Shown here: positions 20,740 through 30,786 of the stretch, one piece after another | Position numbering within the stretch: the stretch's first letter is position 1 | Layout of the letters: each line of letters opens with the position of its first letter | NCBI GenBank assembly: GCA_019044685.2 | Contig: JAGTXX020000013.1 | Coordinates: 62,001 to 126,000 of the forward strand | From: Nannochloris sp. 'desiccata' | Lineage: Eukaryota > Chlorophyta > Trebouxiophyceae > Chlorellales > Chlorellaceae | Reading direction: 5' to 3' | Length of the DNA stretch: 64,000 nucleotides | The notes under the pieces: generated by a model | What the model saw: only the letters and a program-made list of their open reading frames with translations | What the model was told of the DNA's origin: nothing | Databases searched by the model: none | Translations under genes and position numbers: made by a program

Positions 20740-21899
20740 TTATGCTTCAAAAGTCTGGTTTTCAACCTCTTCTTTTATAGCAGCAAACATTGCAGTAGAC
20801 AAATATCTCTCTCCAAAAGAAGGGATAATAACCACCACCGTCTTTCCAGCGTTCTCAGCCCTCGAAGCCACATCAACTGCAGCTTTGACGGCGGCCCCGG
20901 AAGAGATGCCCACAAAAACACCTTCCCCAGTAGCCAAACGACGAGCAGTATCAATAGCTTCATCACCAGAGACCTTCAATGTCTCACTTTCAATGATAGA
21001 AGTATCCAGATTTTTGGGCACAAAACCGGCGCCAATGCCTTGAATTTTATGAGGACCTGGGGAGCCTCCGGAAATAACAGGTGATTCAGTCGGTTCCACA
21101 GCATAAACCTTGATTGCAGGGTTCTTTTCCTTGAGGAATTTACCTGCACCGGAGATGGTCCCTCCAGTACCAACACCGCCAACAAGGATATCCACTTTGC
21201 CGCTGGTGCCTTCCCAAATTTCTGGGCCAGTGGTGCGGTAATGAATAGAAGGATTAGCAGGGTTTTCGAATTGCTGTAATATGAAGGAATCAGGGGTCTT
21301 TGCAGCAATTTCTTCAGCCTTGGCAATTGCTCCCTTCATGCCCTTGGCAGGGTCGGTCAAAGCCAATTGAGCACCAAAAGCACGGAACAAGATGCGGCGT
21401 TCAGTGGACATGGAAGCAGGCATAGTGAGGATGAGTTTGTATCCCTTGGCAGCAGCAATCATAGCAAGACCGACACCAGTGTTACCAGAGGTCGGTTCTA
21501 CCAAGGTGGTCTTGCCAGGGGATATCTTGCCTGCTTTCTCGGCATCTTCAATCATGGCAAGGCCGATACGATCTTTAACAGAGCTGCAAGGCTCCATGGA
21601 TTCAAGCTTGGCCAGGATCGTGGCGCGTTTGCCATCAGCTCCATCGATCTTGAGCTTGAGAAGAGGGGTGTTGCCTGCATACGATTGAGAAATAGGATTT
21701 ATCAGTTATTCAGAGTTGGCAACCAACTCGATATAATCATCACCCCAATAGAACTAAACCCATAAAAATCACTCGCTGCGAGTCTTTAATACCCTTCACG
21801 ACTAGTATACGGTTAGTCCAAGGTCCATTGCTTACCAATCAAGTCGCCGATGTTTTCAGCAACGGCTGGCAAGGATGATTTACTAGCTTTGTTGCCCAT
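20740..21899 (-). CDS. OASTL: Cysteine synthase, O-acetylserine (thiol)-lyase
   Basis: Two exons, 21836..21899 and 20740..21674, join in phase to 332 residues, the usual length of cytosolic enzymes. It makes cysteine from O-acetylserine and sulfide with pyridoxal phosphate. Visible landmarks are IGNTPLLKL, the Schiff-base Lys in SSVKDRIG, the substrate loop [15 protein letters not shown] and [13 protein letters not shown]. The N-terminus is MGNKASKSS, an N-myristoylation-type sequence (Gly2, Ser6, Lys7), and no transit peptide is apparent. This suggests a cytosolic enzyme that may attach to membranes. The interaction surface for serine acetyltransferase is expected from the family but I did not examine it. 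The first exon encodes only the 21-residue lead. Confidence 0.96.
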
Positions 21900-22701
21900 G
21901 ATGAGATTTGAGGGAGACGTTGGTCAAACTTAGCAAAATGGCAGGATAGCAAATGATTTTTAAGGTACAATTGGCTGGGGCGAGAGAGGTTTTGATAAAA
22001 AAAATGCTTGCACGCGATATTTTCTTCCTCATCCAAACTGCTTAGGCTTGTTCCTTAAGCATTAAGTCCGGCCAATCAGAGGCTAGTAAAATTCTATAAA
22101 ATCCAAAGATTTTATGCAGCGTCAGCGACCCTTCGGAATTTCATTGAAACATTTAAATTAACCCAAATCGTTCACATATCATCACCCACTTCGATATCTG
22201 GGTGCTTGTCGTACATCGCGACTGCTTGAATGAATCTAAAGGTAAATTTAAATATTCACAATATTTTATGTGTAACCAAATCTATCGGTGTCTCCCTTAT
22301 TAGTTGATCCAAAGAGCGCCCTCCAAAGCACCGCCACCGCCCCAACTAGCTGGTGGCTTTGCTGGGGTAATTTTTTCCCTCTCTGGGCCGCTGGAGGTCC
22401 CACCGTACAATAAGCACATGCCCCGGTCTCCTTCAGGTTTTGCTGTCTTGAATATCTGACAGTGGAGAGTTTTGATTGACCGCACAAAACTTTTATTTTG
22501 TTTAAACCGTCCTTTGATTATGCTATAATCTTAAACCTTGATTTTTTAACACTGCTTCAACTGCAGGGCGACTGATAAAACTGTATACATCTACAAATAC
22601 ATATAAAACAACCAAAATACAGGATAATTATGTACATGTCCTCCTCATATTCCAATTATTGTAAACACACTCTTAAACAAAACGGAGCCATCGCAACAAA
22701 T
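21900..22701 (-). other. Upstream region with a possible small spliced gene
   Basis: A minus-strand terminal exon may lie at 22172..22235, reading FIQAVAMYDKHPDIEVGDDM then stop, with a CTTTAG acceptor. A preceding exon near 22390-22440 can join it in phase at a GTGGGA donor, giving a further GHVLIVR just upstream of it. I could not find a start exon in the remaining 250 bases. Other frames across 22310-22460 are also open. The 21900-22170 part is the promoter side of cysteine synthase. Confidence 0.25.
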
Positions 22702-23481
22702 TTAGTTGTCTAAGAACGGTCTTTGACCATTGAGCCTGTTCTTCGCTTCAATTCTATCTAAAATTTCCTTCACAGCGGGGAAACTAGCACGCATATCTCT
22801 GGGGGGAAACACAGGTCCTTTTAATTCATGAAATATTTTCAAATTGTCTTTGAGCTTGTGCACCGCCTCACACCCGTTGCAGCGAGCAAAAACAGAACCT
22901 TTTGTCCATGCCATAGGGTTAACTTCTTTTTCATTTGTTTCTCCACAAAGATTACATGTAAATCGGATACGGCGAGTACGTCTGGGATGCTTTCCGAAAG
23001 CTTCGCCGACGTCTTCAGCTTGCTGCAACAACGAGTCATTGCTGCCAAGGTAGACAATTCCAGTGCAACTCGTGTTGGGCTCAAACACCTCTTCGCAGCA
23101 TGTATCTATCACCACCATGCCACTGAGAGTAGTAGCTAATTCCATAGACATTCTAGGGCTGACTGCAGGGGGTGATGCAGGTCTAGGAGAATATTTTTCT
23201 ACGCAGACGTCTCTAGAAGCAGGAACGAGGCCGGGTCCCCCAATTTTTTGGCGTTGGAGAACAAAGCTGTCACCGTAAATGATGGCTGCGTCATTACGAG
23301 CACCAAGCCACCAGTATTCTCCTCCAGGAAGTTGGAGGGGTGTGGGGTGGTTATTTTGAGAAGCATTAATTTTGAAATGAATCTGGCGTGAGGTCTTCGC
23401 ACCCCTGCCTTTTTGAGGCGTATGCCACACATCCCGCTGGGTGATAGGTACACGCTGCATTTTTAAAACGATATGAAGCAT
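22702..23481 (-). CDS. DNL-type zinc-finger protein (HEP/Zim17 family)
   Basis: A single exon of 259 residues from the ATG at 23481; the ATG at 23460 is an alternative. The C-terminal third holds the DNL zinc finger: FTCNLCGE, then FARCNGCEAVH and KLKDNLKIF, that is two CxxC pairs and the DNL signature. In yeast and plants this family (Zim17/Hep1, plastid HEP proteins) keeps organellar Hsp70 soluble. The N-terminal 160 residues are unusual: a basic lead, then LPGGEYWWLGARNDAAII and a Pro-rich stretch, longer than a simple targeting peptide. Organelle location is likely by family, but I cannot tell mitochondrion from plastid. It is divergent to the TMEM53-like gene 140 bp away. Confidence 0.85.
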   Translation of the reverse strand: MLHIVLKMQRVPITQRDVWHTPQKGRGAKTSRQIHFKINASQNNHPTPLQLPGGEYWWLGARNDAAIIYGDSFVLQRQKIGGPGLVPASRDVCVEKYSPRPASPPAVSPRMSMELATTLSGMVVIDTCCEEVFEPNTSCTGIVYLGSNDSLLQQAEDVGEAFGKHPRRTRRIRFTCNLCGETNEKEVNPMAWTKGSVFARCNGCEAVHKLKDNLKIFHELKGPVFPPRDMRASFPAVKEILDRIEAKNRLNGQRPFLDN

Positions 23482-23623
23482 GTCGAATAGTTCTTGCCTC
23501 GGGTTTAAAAGCACCGAAAACTTTTGAAACGTTCAAGCTGAAGCGCAAGGTAAGAGGGTTAGGTAACCCCGGTGTGGTTAATTTTAGCACATTCAAGCTT
23601 GGAATGGTAGACTAAAATATAAC

Positions 23624-24698
23624 ATGCCATATAAAGTCGCAGCCATGGGTCTGCAGCAAGGGGCTCCGTCCCACATTCAAAACATAGAAGCGATCTTGGA
23701 GCGTGGTGACCAGCTTGGGTTTAAACTGTCTATACCATCAGAGTCGTCACTAGATACGCCATTAATAGTGCTTCTAGGTTGGCTAGGCTGCCAGGTAAAT
23801 CAAACATTTAAATGCATGAGTTGCTTGCATCATCATTTGATCTTTCGCCGACTAATCGACGGCACCCACTAAGTTAATAATCATTTAAAGCTAAAAGCTC
23901 GTCTCCCCTTTATCCTTCTTATTCTTCTTCTTCTTACAGGATCGATTTCTATGCAAATATAGCGATTTTCTAGAAAATGCAGGCTACCCAACACTACGAG
24001 CCATCTGCCCTCCTGCTGCTGTAATGGCGCCGCATCCAGCCCCTCGACGTAGCCTAGCGAAAGATATTCTTCGCTTCATTAGCGTGATAGACGAAGGAGA
24101 TATGTCCCGCCCCATTATATTCTACGTATTTTCCAATGGAGGAGGCTTCATTTTAGAACAGATTGATTTTTTACTTGCTGCAAAGAACTTGAACAATGAA
24201 GAGCTGGCACCACTGCTTGAAGCTAACAAGGATTCTTCCCCACACCCTGGTTTGTTCAACATAGCTGGGGTCATCTTTGATTCGGCACCATGTTACATGC
24301 ACTTCCACGTAGGCGCACGAGCCCTAGGAGAAGGGAAATCTTTGCCTCTTAAGATGATCCTTGCTATAGCGTTTGCAATTTCAATGTGTCTTGGATTTTT
24401 ATTGCATCCGTTTTGGCCACACAGATACTGGAAGCACATGACACACCTATCCTCAGATTTAAAAAAAGCGTCGTTATATCTTTATTCTGAAGATGACCCT
24501 CTGTGTGATTATGCATTGTTGAAGAAATTGATTGAAACTCGGCAGGCAGCAGCGTCCGGATCTGGAAATGACCCTAAAATAATTGTGAAGGCGCATTGTT
24601 GGAAGGAATCGCAGCATGTAGGCCATTTGAGGTGCCATCCAAAAGAGTATAAAAGCCTTGTGTTTGATTTCATTGAAGAAATAACTGAGCACAAGTAG
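23624..24698 (+). CDS. TMEM53: TMEM53-like (DUF829) alpha/beta hydrolase, copy A
   Basis: Exons 23624..23794 and 23940..24698 join in phase to 309 residues. The fold is that of an alpha/beta hydrolase of the DUF829/TMEM53 family. It shows LLGWLGCQDRFLCKYSDFL near the start, a nucleophile region YVFSNGGGFILEQI, LYSEDDPLCDY for the acid, and ESQHVGHLRCHPKEY for the His. Animal TMEM53 is a nuclear-envelope protein. The hydrophobic stretch LKMILAIAFAISMCLGFLL (about residue 170) could be a membrane segment, as in the animal protein. The reaction is unknown. A second family member lies 3.5 kb away on the other strand (28216..29302), and the two share intron position in the first conserved block only in part. 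Confidence 0.88.
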
Positions 24699-24769
24699 GG
24701 TTTGATCCTTGCTGGCAACTAGTTGGACAAACTTTTGAAAAATGCAGCAAACATAAAGTGCTTGAAAGA

Positions 24770-25118
24770 ATGTTAATTATAAAGTGGAATAATGAGATGA
24801 GTGCTGTCGCTATAGCAAATGCAATACCTCTCAGTGGTCCATGGCCTATGCTTGAAAAGTGTTCAGTGGTGGTGAATCGGATGGGAAAGACCATTTGGTG
24901 GTGTTTATGCCGACAAATTGTTGCAGGATCTTGTCGGGAATGCCGCACATATGAAGAGCATGAAAGATTTAACGTTGATGCTAGGAGACAAGGATGCTGG
25001 GCTCGTGATAGCACACGCAGGGTCGCTCGGTGGATGGCCAAAGCTTGAGTATCTAACAATGTCGAACGTAAATGGGGTTCGTTACCTACCAACGTACCTA
25101 CCGGTTGATGCACTGTAG
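24770..25118 (+). pseudogene. Relic of a leucine-rich-repeat (RNI-type) gene
   Basis: Two repeats of ribonuclease-inhibitor-like pattern are visible in different frames. About 24797-24885 reads SAVAIANAIPLSGPWPMLE and then N-R-M-G. About 24905-25070 reads YADKLLQDLVGNAAHM, KDLTLMLGDKDAG, and WPKLEYLTMSNVNG, one frame over. The L-x-L and N-x-x-G spacing is the LRR pattern, and the frame change between the repeats with no plausible splice pair suggests decay. No start codon or upstream repeats are seen. It could instead be a remnant exon of a gene removed by rearrangement. Confidence 0.5.
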
Positions 25119-25300
25119 TGCCAAAACTGAAAGTCAATCCAATATATGGCCGAATTCGATAGTGACATACATCTAATGAGATTTTAAGGAAGCATGTATA
25201 CAAGTTTTACTATATTTTCAATCTTATTAATTGTAGTACAAATTTGCGATACTAATACTATCGATGTTGCACTATTAAATTAAATTAATCTCGAAGGGTT

Positions 25301-26735
25301 CTAAGAAACAGCCGCTCCTCCATCCACACCGTTCTCAAATCCACCAAGCTCCTGAGCAGCAGCCACAGCACTATCTGCAGCCCTACACAGCCCTTCAATA
25401 TTCCTATCCCACTGCTCCAAAGGTCCTGCAGCAGCTCCAAACACGAGCAATCCATCTACCTGATCAATAGTCCCCTGTAAACGTTTTTCTAAAACCATCC
25501 TAGCTGCTGCTGCTTCTGCCTTTTCTATTGGAACACCCAACAGCTCTGCCAATTCTGCAATGTAGACATTCGAATACAGCTTCGAGGCAGCTTCCAAATT
25601 ATGTTCCATAACAGATCGTTCCAATACAGTCGCTCCATCTGGTAAAAGAGCAACTTGATGAGGAGCAAGTGTCTTTGCAAAGGCGGCTACCTCTTCCGGC
25701 CTCAGGACTCTTTCTAAATATACTTTTTCTAAGAAAGGGAATACAGGAAGCCTGACAGTACGTTCATCTTTGTACAAAGTTGCTAAAACACGAGATCTTT
25801 GAGGACCAGCAGCGGAAAGAATGGTGCAGGTGACAGCAGCACCAAGAGCTTGTGCCAAATCATCTTCTTGAACCATCCTTCCGCCGATGACTCTCTGTCC
25901 GATTTGACTTAATTCATAGTACCTAGTCGCTGCCTCTAAGAATCTACGTTTCGAATCTAATACTCGTGCATAGCATGTCTTGTATTGCAGCTCAATTTCT
26001 TCATTTTTGCAGGAAGAAAGCAATGAAGAGGCTTTTTTAATATAGGTTTCAGCTGCCACTGCATCACCGTCTTCTAAATACAGCATCGCTATTTTCACAT
26101 TTTTATCTAATTTGTACTCGGGATCGAGGACACGCATGCCAGAATCAAGGTCAATGCCAGCTAATGCTTGGGCAGCGCGGCTCCATTCTTCTTGAGCTTC
26201 GTAGACGGTGGCCAGTTGTTCACGGATAGCAGCAGATTGTTCCTCATAGCTAACAGCCCTAGGAGAGATCTTTTCAAGAGCACTGTAGAGAGAGAAGAAT
26301 CAAGATTAGATCAAACTAGCTGTGGATGAATTTCAATTGTTAACTAAAATATAGCAACTGTTTAACGTTAAAAATAAACATACTACGCAGCGGCAGTTTT
26401 TTGGACGTCGGGAGGAAGTTGTTTGAGAGACTGGGCGAATGCTGTGAGAAGCTGACGACTAAGAACTAAAGGGACAGCTTCGGATAACACTGCAAGAGGA
26501 GAATGTTGAGAATTGAGTGATGAAGAGTTGTTGATCACAAAATGTGAATCTGATCACTTTATTAAAGAGAGAAAAACAAGCAATAGATCGCAATCTTACC
26601 GTGATCTACGAATTGTGAGCATGTTTGATAATTCCCTGAAGCTACTGCTTCGTTTAAAAACTCTAAATACAGGTCGCTCTTGCTCTTGCCGTCTCCCCCG
26701 TCGGAATTGGCAATTGCCTCCAAAGCACTTGCCAT
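25301..26735 (-). CDS. CSN4: COP9 signalosome subunit 4
   Basis: Exons 26600..26735, 26387..26489 and 25301..26282 join in phase to 406 residues, the usual CSN4 size. The N-terminal helical repeats include VVL-type SRQLLTAF and LEKISPRAVSYEEQSAA. The central part has CYARVLDSKRRFLEAATRYY, and the PCI region has CTILSAAGPQRSRVLATLYK followed by DERTVRLP. The winged-helix end has EHNLEAASKLYSNVYIAEL and QGTIDQVDGLLVF. CSN4 is a scaffold of the complex that removes NEDD8 from cullins, so its client CUL1 is also in this window (44202..46793). The ATG at 26735 fits, being followed directly by a short acidic lead. Confidence 0.96.
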
Positions 26736-26994
26736 TGTATTTAAGAGGTAGATAGAGGGCGATACTACTGCAGATGATGATGCGCAGAGTAATCAAAAGA
26801 ATAAAATTCCTGGCAGAATTCAGATCAGCGGCAATACAGCTCTTTTTATTTAAAACTAGATTTTAAAAATCAAAAATCATTTTTGACCTTCAAAGTTTGA
26901 AAGTTCGCGCACCGGAGTTAAACAGGCTGTTTATATCATTTCTTAATTGTTTCGGATTAGTGAACTTCCAAACTACTCAAATAACTGCTTAAAC

Positions 26995-28059
26995 ATGAGG
27001 CTATCCCCTCTTCTTTCGCTCTTGATCGGAGTGTCGCTTAATCTATATGCTCAGCAACTAACAGACCTCAAATTTGCCAAACCAGAAGCACACCTTATGC
27101 CATGTGTCAAATTTCTTGCAAGCTTGATCTTTGCCGCATTTGGAAAATTGAATAGCCCCCCAGTTGCTGTCCCTGCCAATCCCCGTCAACGCCGCCTCAT
27201 GGGTTTGATCGGTGTTCTGGACGCAGCTGCGTACGTTAGTTTCTGTGTAGGATTCAGCTATTGTGGAACCAGTCTTAGTAACTTAGTTCTCGCGGCAGCA
27301 GGGCAGCTGTTCACTGCTCTAGCCACCAGATTTATCTTGAAGAAGCATCTATCGTTCGGCCAGGTTGCCGCCATCGGCTGTGTTGCTCTAGGATTATGTA
27401 TACGAGCTTTGCCTGCCTCTTACTTTAGCACAGATAGTACTTCACCAAATTTCGCTTCTGCCTCCCCATTAGCAAACTTAATAAACATACAAAATTACAA
27501 TAATGATATTTTGTATGGCGTCGGTTTTATTCTCGTTTCTGCTATCCTATATTCCGCTCTTGGCGTCACTTACGAGGCACTTATGTCTGCTAGCGTCAGT
27601 GGAGGCACACCGCCACCATACCCAGAAATCTTATGGCACATCTCTGTTGTCGGTGCAGCAGGGGCTCTAGGCTATCAGGCTCTTGTAGTATTCCCTAAAA
27701 GCCAAGAATTGCTATGGGCGCCAATGGAAGCATCAGGTGTTTCTTATAAACACATTTTTCTATACTTAGCTGGATTTGGAGCGTTATTCAATGTGCATAT
27801 GTTTGTACAATCCCTCGTATTTAAATCACAGGGCGCTTTAGGTGTTTCGCTTATTACTGCTGTAAGAGGGGCGGTGATTGTGGTGGTGGCAGCAGCGTTG
27901 TTTTGTTCTCCAGAAAAAAAGAATCTGTGTTTGAATAAGCAAAATGGGATTTCTGCAGCTGTGACGACGATAGGAGGGTTTGCATGGGCCTTGGCTGGAG
28001 CAAGGGCGAAGAAGAATGCTTCTGGTGGAGAGAAGAAAATGAAATTGAAAAAAAAATAA
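26995..28059 (+). CDS. Drug/metabolite-superfamily transporter, nucleotide-sugar-transporter-like
   Basis: A single exon of 354 residues with about ten hydrophobic segments, starting at the ATG at 26995 (SPLLSLLIGVSLNLYAQQ). The layout of paired helices, the FSYCGTSLSNLVLAAAGQLF segment after about 100 residues, and the late helix with KSQGALGVSLITAVRGAVI resemble SLC35B-type nucleotide-sugar transporters of Golgi and ER. A C-terminal Lys-rich tail ends KLKKK, which fits a KxKxx ER-retrieval signal. The substrate cannot be told from the sequence. It is divergent to CSN4, about 260 bp apart. Confidence 0.75.
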   Translation: MRLSPLLSLLIGVSLNLYAQQLTDLKFAKPEAHLMPCVKFLASLIFAAFGKLNSPPVAVPANPRQRRLMGLIGVLDAAAYVSFCVGFSYCGTSLSNLVLAAAGQLFTALATRFILKKHLSFGQVAAIGCVALGLCIRALPASYFSTDSTSPNFASASPLANLINIQNYNNDILYGVGFILVSAILYSALGVTYEALMSASVSGGTPPPYPEILWHISVVGAAGALGYQALVVFPKSQELLWAPMEASGVSYKHIFLYLAGFGALFNVHMFVQSLVFKSQGALGVSLITAVRGAVIVVVAAALFCSPEKKNLCLNKQNGISAAVTTIGGFAWALAGARAKKNASGGEKKMKLKKK

Positions 28060-28215
28060 AAGGCTTAGGTGTATGCTTTGCTTTTGCTGATTTCATTCCA
28101 CCCAACTATGTGTTCACAACTTGATTTAATTGCATTCAATGTACTCTTAAACATCAGCAAAACAATCATATTCAGCTTTGTGTTCCCCAATAAAACTAAC
28201 TCGCTTTCTGCTTAA

Positions 28216-29302
28216 CTACAACCTAGCTTTCGGCAGCAGCGGCGGTGTTCCAGCCACTTTCAACCCTAGTTTTTCTATTAAATATCGACGCAGTGTATCT
28301 ATATACTCTAATTTATGATGTTTTAAATGCCCGCAATGTTCACTAGTTTCCCATCGCATTGCAACTACATCTTGCCCTGCTGCCTTTTTGGTTTCTATTA
28401 ATGTTGATAATTTCTCAGCGTCACAGAGCGGGTCATCATCGCTGTAGAGGTAAAGACAAGGGCCTAGATCCAAATTACGCATATTTACCCTACAGAAATA
28501 GAATCAAAACAAGATGAAGAAAGAAATTTAGTTAATAATCAATATTCACTTCCAACACGCTGCAGCTGCGCTAATCCGATTAGTAACTGTACCAATCCCA
28601 TCTGCGTGTCACCCGAAATAGTTAAACTATATGCTTAGACAACAAAGCAGCTAAAGAAAAGCAATATACCGGTATTGGATTATAGTATCGCAATAATAAC
28701 AAGAGATTGATTCAAGTTGTAATGACTATACCGTACCAGTACGTCGTTTGTCTATCGCCATATAAAATCGGAGTTAAGGCCGAAGCTGCAGTCATACAAC
28801 CTACAATCAACATCCTCCTAAAACCAGCTTCTGGCATTTCTGCTTTTAATACTTCTACTCCTAGGCCCTGATGCATAAATCCAGGGGCAGAGTCAAAAAT
28901 GCAGCCGAGGAGGGACCGGCGTAGATATGGTAAATAAAGATTTTTAGCTTTCTTAGAAGGGGTTTTCTCGTGGAGTATTTTATAAATTTGTTCAACTACA
29001 AATCCACCGCCATTGCTAAATGCGTAGAGAATGATAGGGCGTGGGGGGGCAAGGTTTTGTGATATCGTTAAATCTAAGAGGGACTCCGCCCATTGCCGAC
29101 GGGGAAGCTCAATTGGAGAGAAAATATTGCGTGTTGGTTGAGTAGAGCGAACGCTAGGAAATCCAAATGATGCTATTAGCTCTGCATATTTGCGTAGAGA
29201 ACGGTCCTGGGATCCAGCCCACCCACAGATGAGGAACACAGGAACATGCGGATCACAATTAGATGGGACAAGCGCAGTGAAGGGGCCTTGCTGTGCCTCC
29301 AT
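28216..29302 (-). CDS. TMEM53: TMEM53-like (DUF829) alpha/beta hydrolase, copy B
   Basis: Exons 28732..29302, 28550..28601 and 28216..28489 join in phase to 298 residues. The 52-nt middle exon is supported by closing the frame and by matching the spacing of copy A. Family landmarks are FLICGWAGSQDRSLRKYAEL, LYAFSNGGGFVVEQI, CIFDSAPGFMH, LYLYSDDDPLCDAE and SEHCGHLKHHKLEY, equivalent to those of the gene at 23624..24698. The second half of exon 1 holds a hydrophobic stretch (LIVGCMTAASALTPIL). Function is unknown, as for copy A. The two copies are clearly diverged, so the duplication is not recent. Confidence 0.87.
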
Positions 29303-29535
29303 TGTATCAAGTTTATAAAGGCCCCATGAAGAAATATTAGTGTGTTGAAGTTGAAATGCAGTGGTTTTGTACTCAAAAAGAGGATCTAAAGCTGCTGAGA
29401 TTTTTGGACAGCCCCACCCGACTTTGGCATATTTACTTCTAAAATACGAATCTATCTCCCCTATTTTCCTATTTCTGACTACACCAGTTTACTCTGCACT
29501 GATAGGTGGAGACCTGCGAGCTTCAATTCGCGATA

Positions 29536-30678
29536 ATGATCTCCTTTGAGCAAGGTTTTGGGGTGGCGCTTCATGGCATAGGGCAAGCATTTATCGCCTC
29601 CTCTGCCTCGGAAGGCGCTGGATGGATGCAGAATGAACCACTACTCGTCAAAGAAGCGCTCAAAATCTCCCAAGCACTGCTAGCAGTGCAGATCACTCTT
29701 GTGTCTTTCCATCACTGGCGCCAAGTTTTACAGGCCGTCACCATTTTAAGCACACTCTATTCTGCTGCGTTAGCTGCATTGTATTTTAGAAATTACCACA
29801 GCATATACCATCTGAAACTTTCTGGAGTAGTATTAATGGCAATTGGGTCATTACTCTTTGGGTTTGGTTCCTCTGGTAGACGAGGCTCCCAGGCAACTCT
29901 CGAAAATTCTACAGAAAATTTTCTTTTTGGGCCAGGCCAGAGGAAACTAGCGGAACAAACACCATCTACAAAACCAGAAATTTTGCATGTGCGTAACCAT
30001 CAAGTTAGAAAACACGAGACACCCCAACAGAATCAGAAATCTCCCTTTGACTCTCCTGCCGCTACACGAACTACATCATCTGGTCTACAACCTTTGCCGT
30101 TTTCATCACATATCACCGTGCCAGTTGCACCTACAGCTGAGATGTGTGCCCAAGTTGCTTTAGAAAAACATCGATCGTCCAGCCTTCCTCACCATAGAGA
30201 GCATCGCCACGGAAGCATCCCAGTTGGTACAACTGTACTACCGAGGAATCCAGAGATAAAAGGAGCAGCGGTCTTAGCACGCACCCATGACCACAACCCT
30301 CCAGCTACCGTCATTAATACGCAGCAGACTGCTACTCCCTCTACTGGTACCCTCTCTGCTCCTCCTACCATTCCAACCTCAACCTCGACAGCACCCGCAC
30401 TCCCGTCTCATCACGGAGCTGCGTATTTTCACTCGTCAAATCACAGAGTTGCTACTGCATTCCAAAGAGACCCTTATAAGATAAACCTGAGTGACATATT
30501 AAGCCAAATTAACGACACGTATGATCAAAACCAAGTCTTTACACCAGGTTATTTTGAGAAAGGGAGGCCAGCCACAGGGAACAAAGGGAAGGCGCCATCT
30601 TCTTCAAGTTCACTGGAGATATTTGAAGAAGAAGAAAGTGGAGAGCCTTATAGACTATATTATTCTGAAGATGAGTGA
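29536..30678 (+). CDS. Unknown membrane protein with long disordered C-terminus
   Basis: An open frame of 380 residues from the ATG at 29536. The frame is open upstream without an ATG, and a TGATAG|G acceptor-like site at 29504 makes an earlier exon possible. The first 115 residues contain three likely membrane helices (around ISQALLAVQITLVSF, LQAVTILSTLYSAALAALYF and LSGVVLMAIGSLLFGFG). The remaining 265 residues are rich in Pro, Ser, Thr, His and Gln with basic patches, and end in an acidic segment (EIFEEEESG ... YYSEDE). I recognise no family. The hydrophobic part is coherent in one frame, and this supports a real gene. Confidence 0.6.
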   Translation: MISFEQGFGVALHGIGQAFIASSASEGAGWMQNEPLLVKEALKISQALLAVQITLVSFHHWRQVLQAVTILSTLYSAALAALYFRNYHSIYHLKLSGVVLMAIGSLLFGFGSSGRRGSQATLENSTENFLFGPGQRKLAEQTPSTKPEILHVRNHQVRKHETPQQNQKSPFDSPAATRTTSSGLQPLPFSSHITVPVAPTAEMCAQVALEKHRSSSLPHHREHRHGSIPVGTTVLPRNPEIKGAAVLARTHDHNPPATVINTQQTATPSTGTLSAPPTIPTSTSTAPALPSHHGAAYFHSSNHRVATAFQRDPYKINLSDILSQINDTYDQNQVFTPGYFEKGRPATGNKGKAPSSSSSLEIFEEEESGEPYRLYYSEDE

Positions 30679-30786
30679 GAACATGAATGCATGATTGTAT
30701 TATAACAGAATATAAACTTAATTACATTGCATTGCATTACTTGTAAAGAGAAAACTTCGAAGAAATATCTATATTAATTTTTCTTT

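Noticed and set aside
29361..29549. Plus-strand frame just upstream of the unknown membrane protein
   Set aside because: It has no ATG, starts inside the 5' flank shared with the TMEM53-like copy B, and cannot be linked in phase to the downstream frame.
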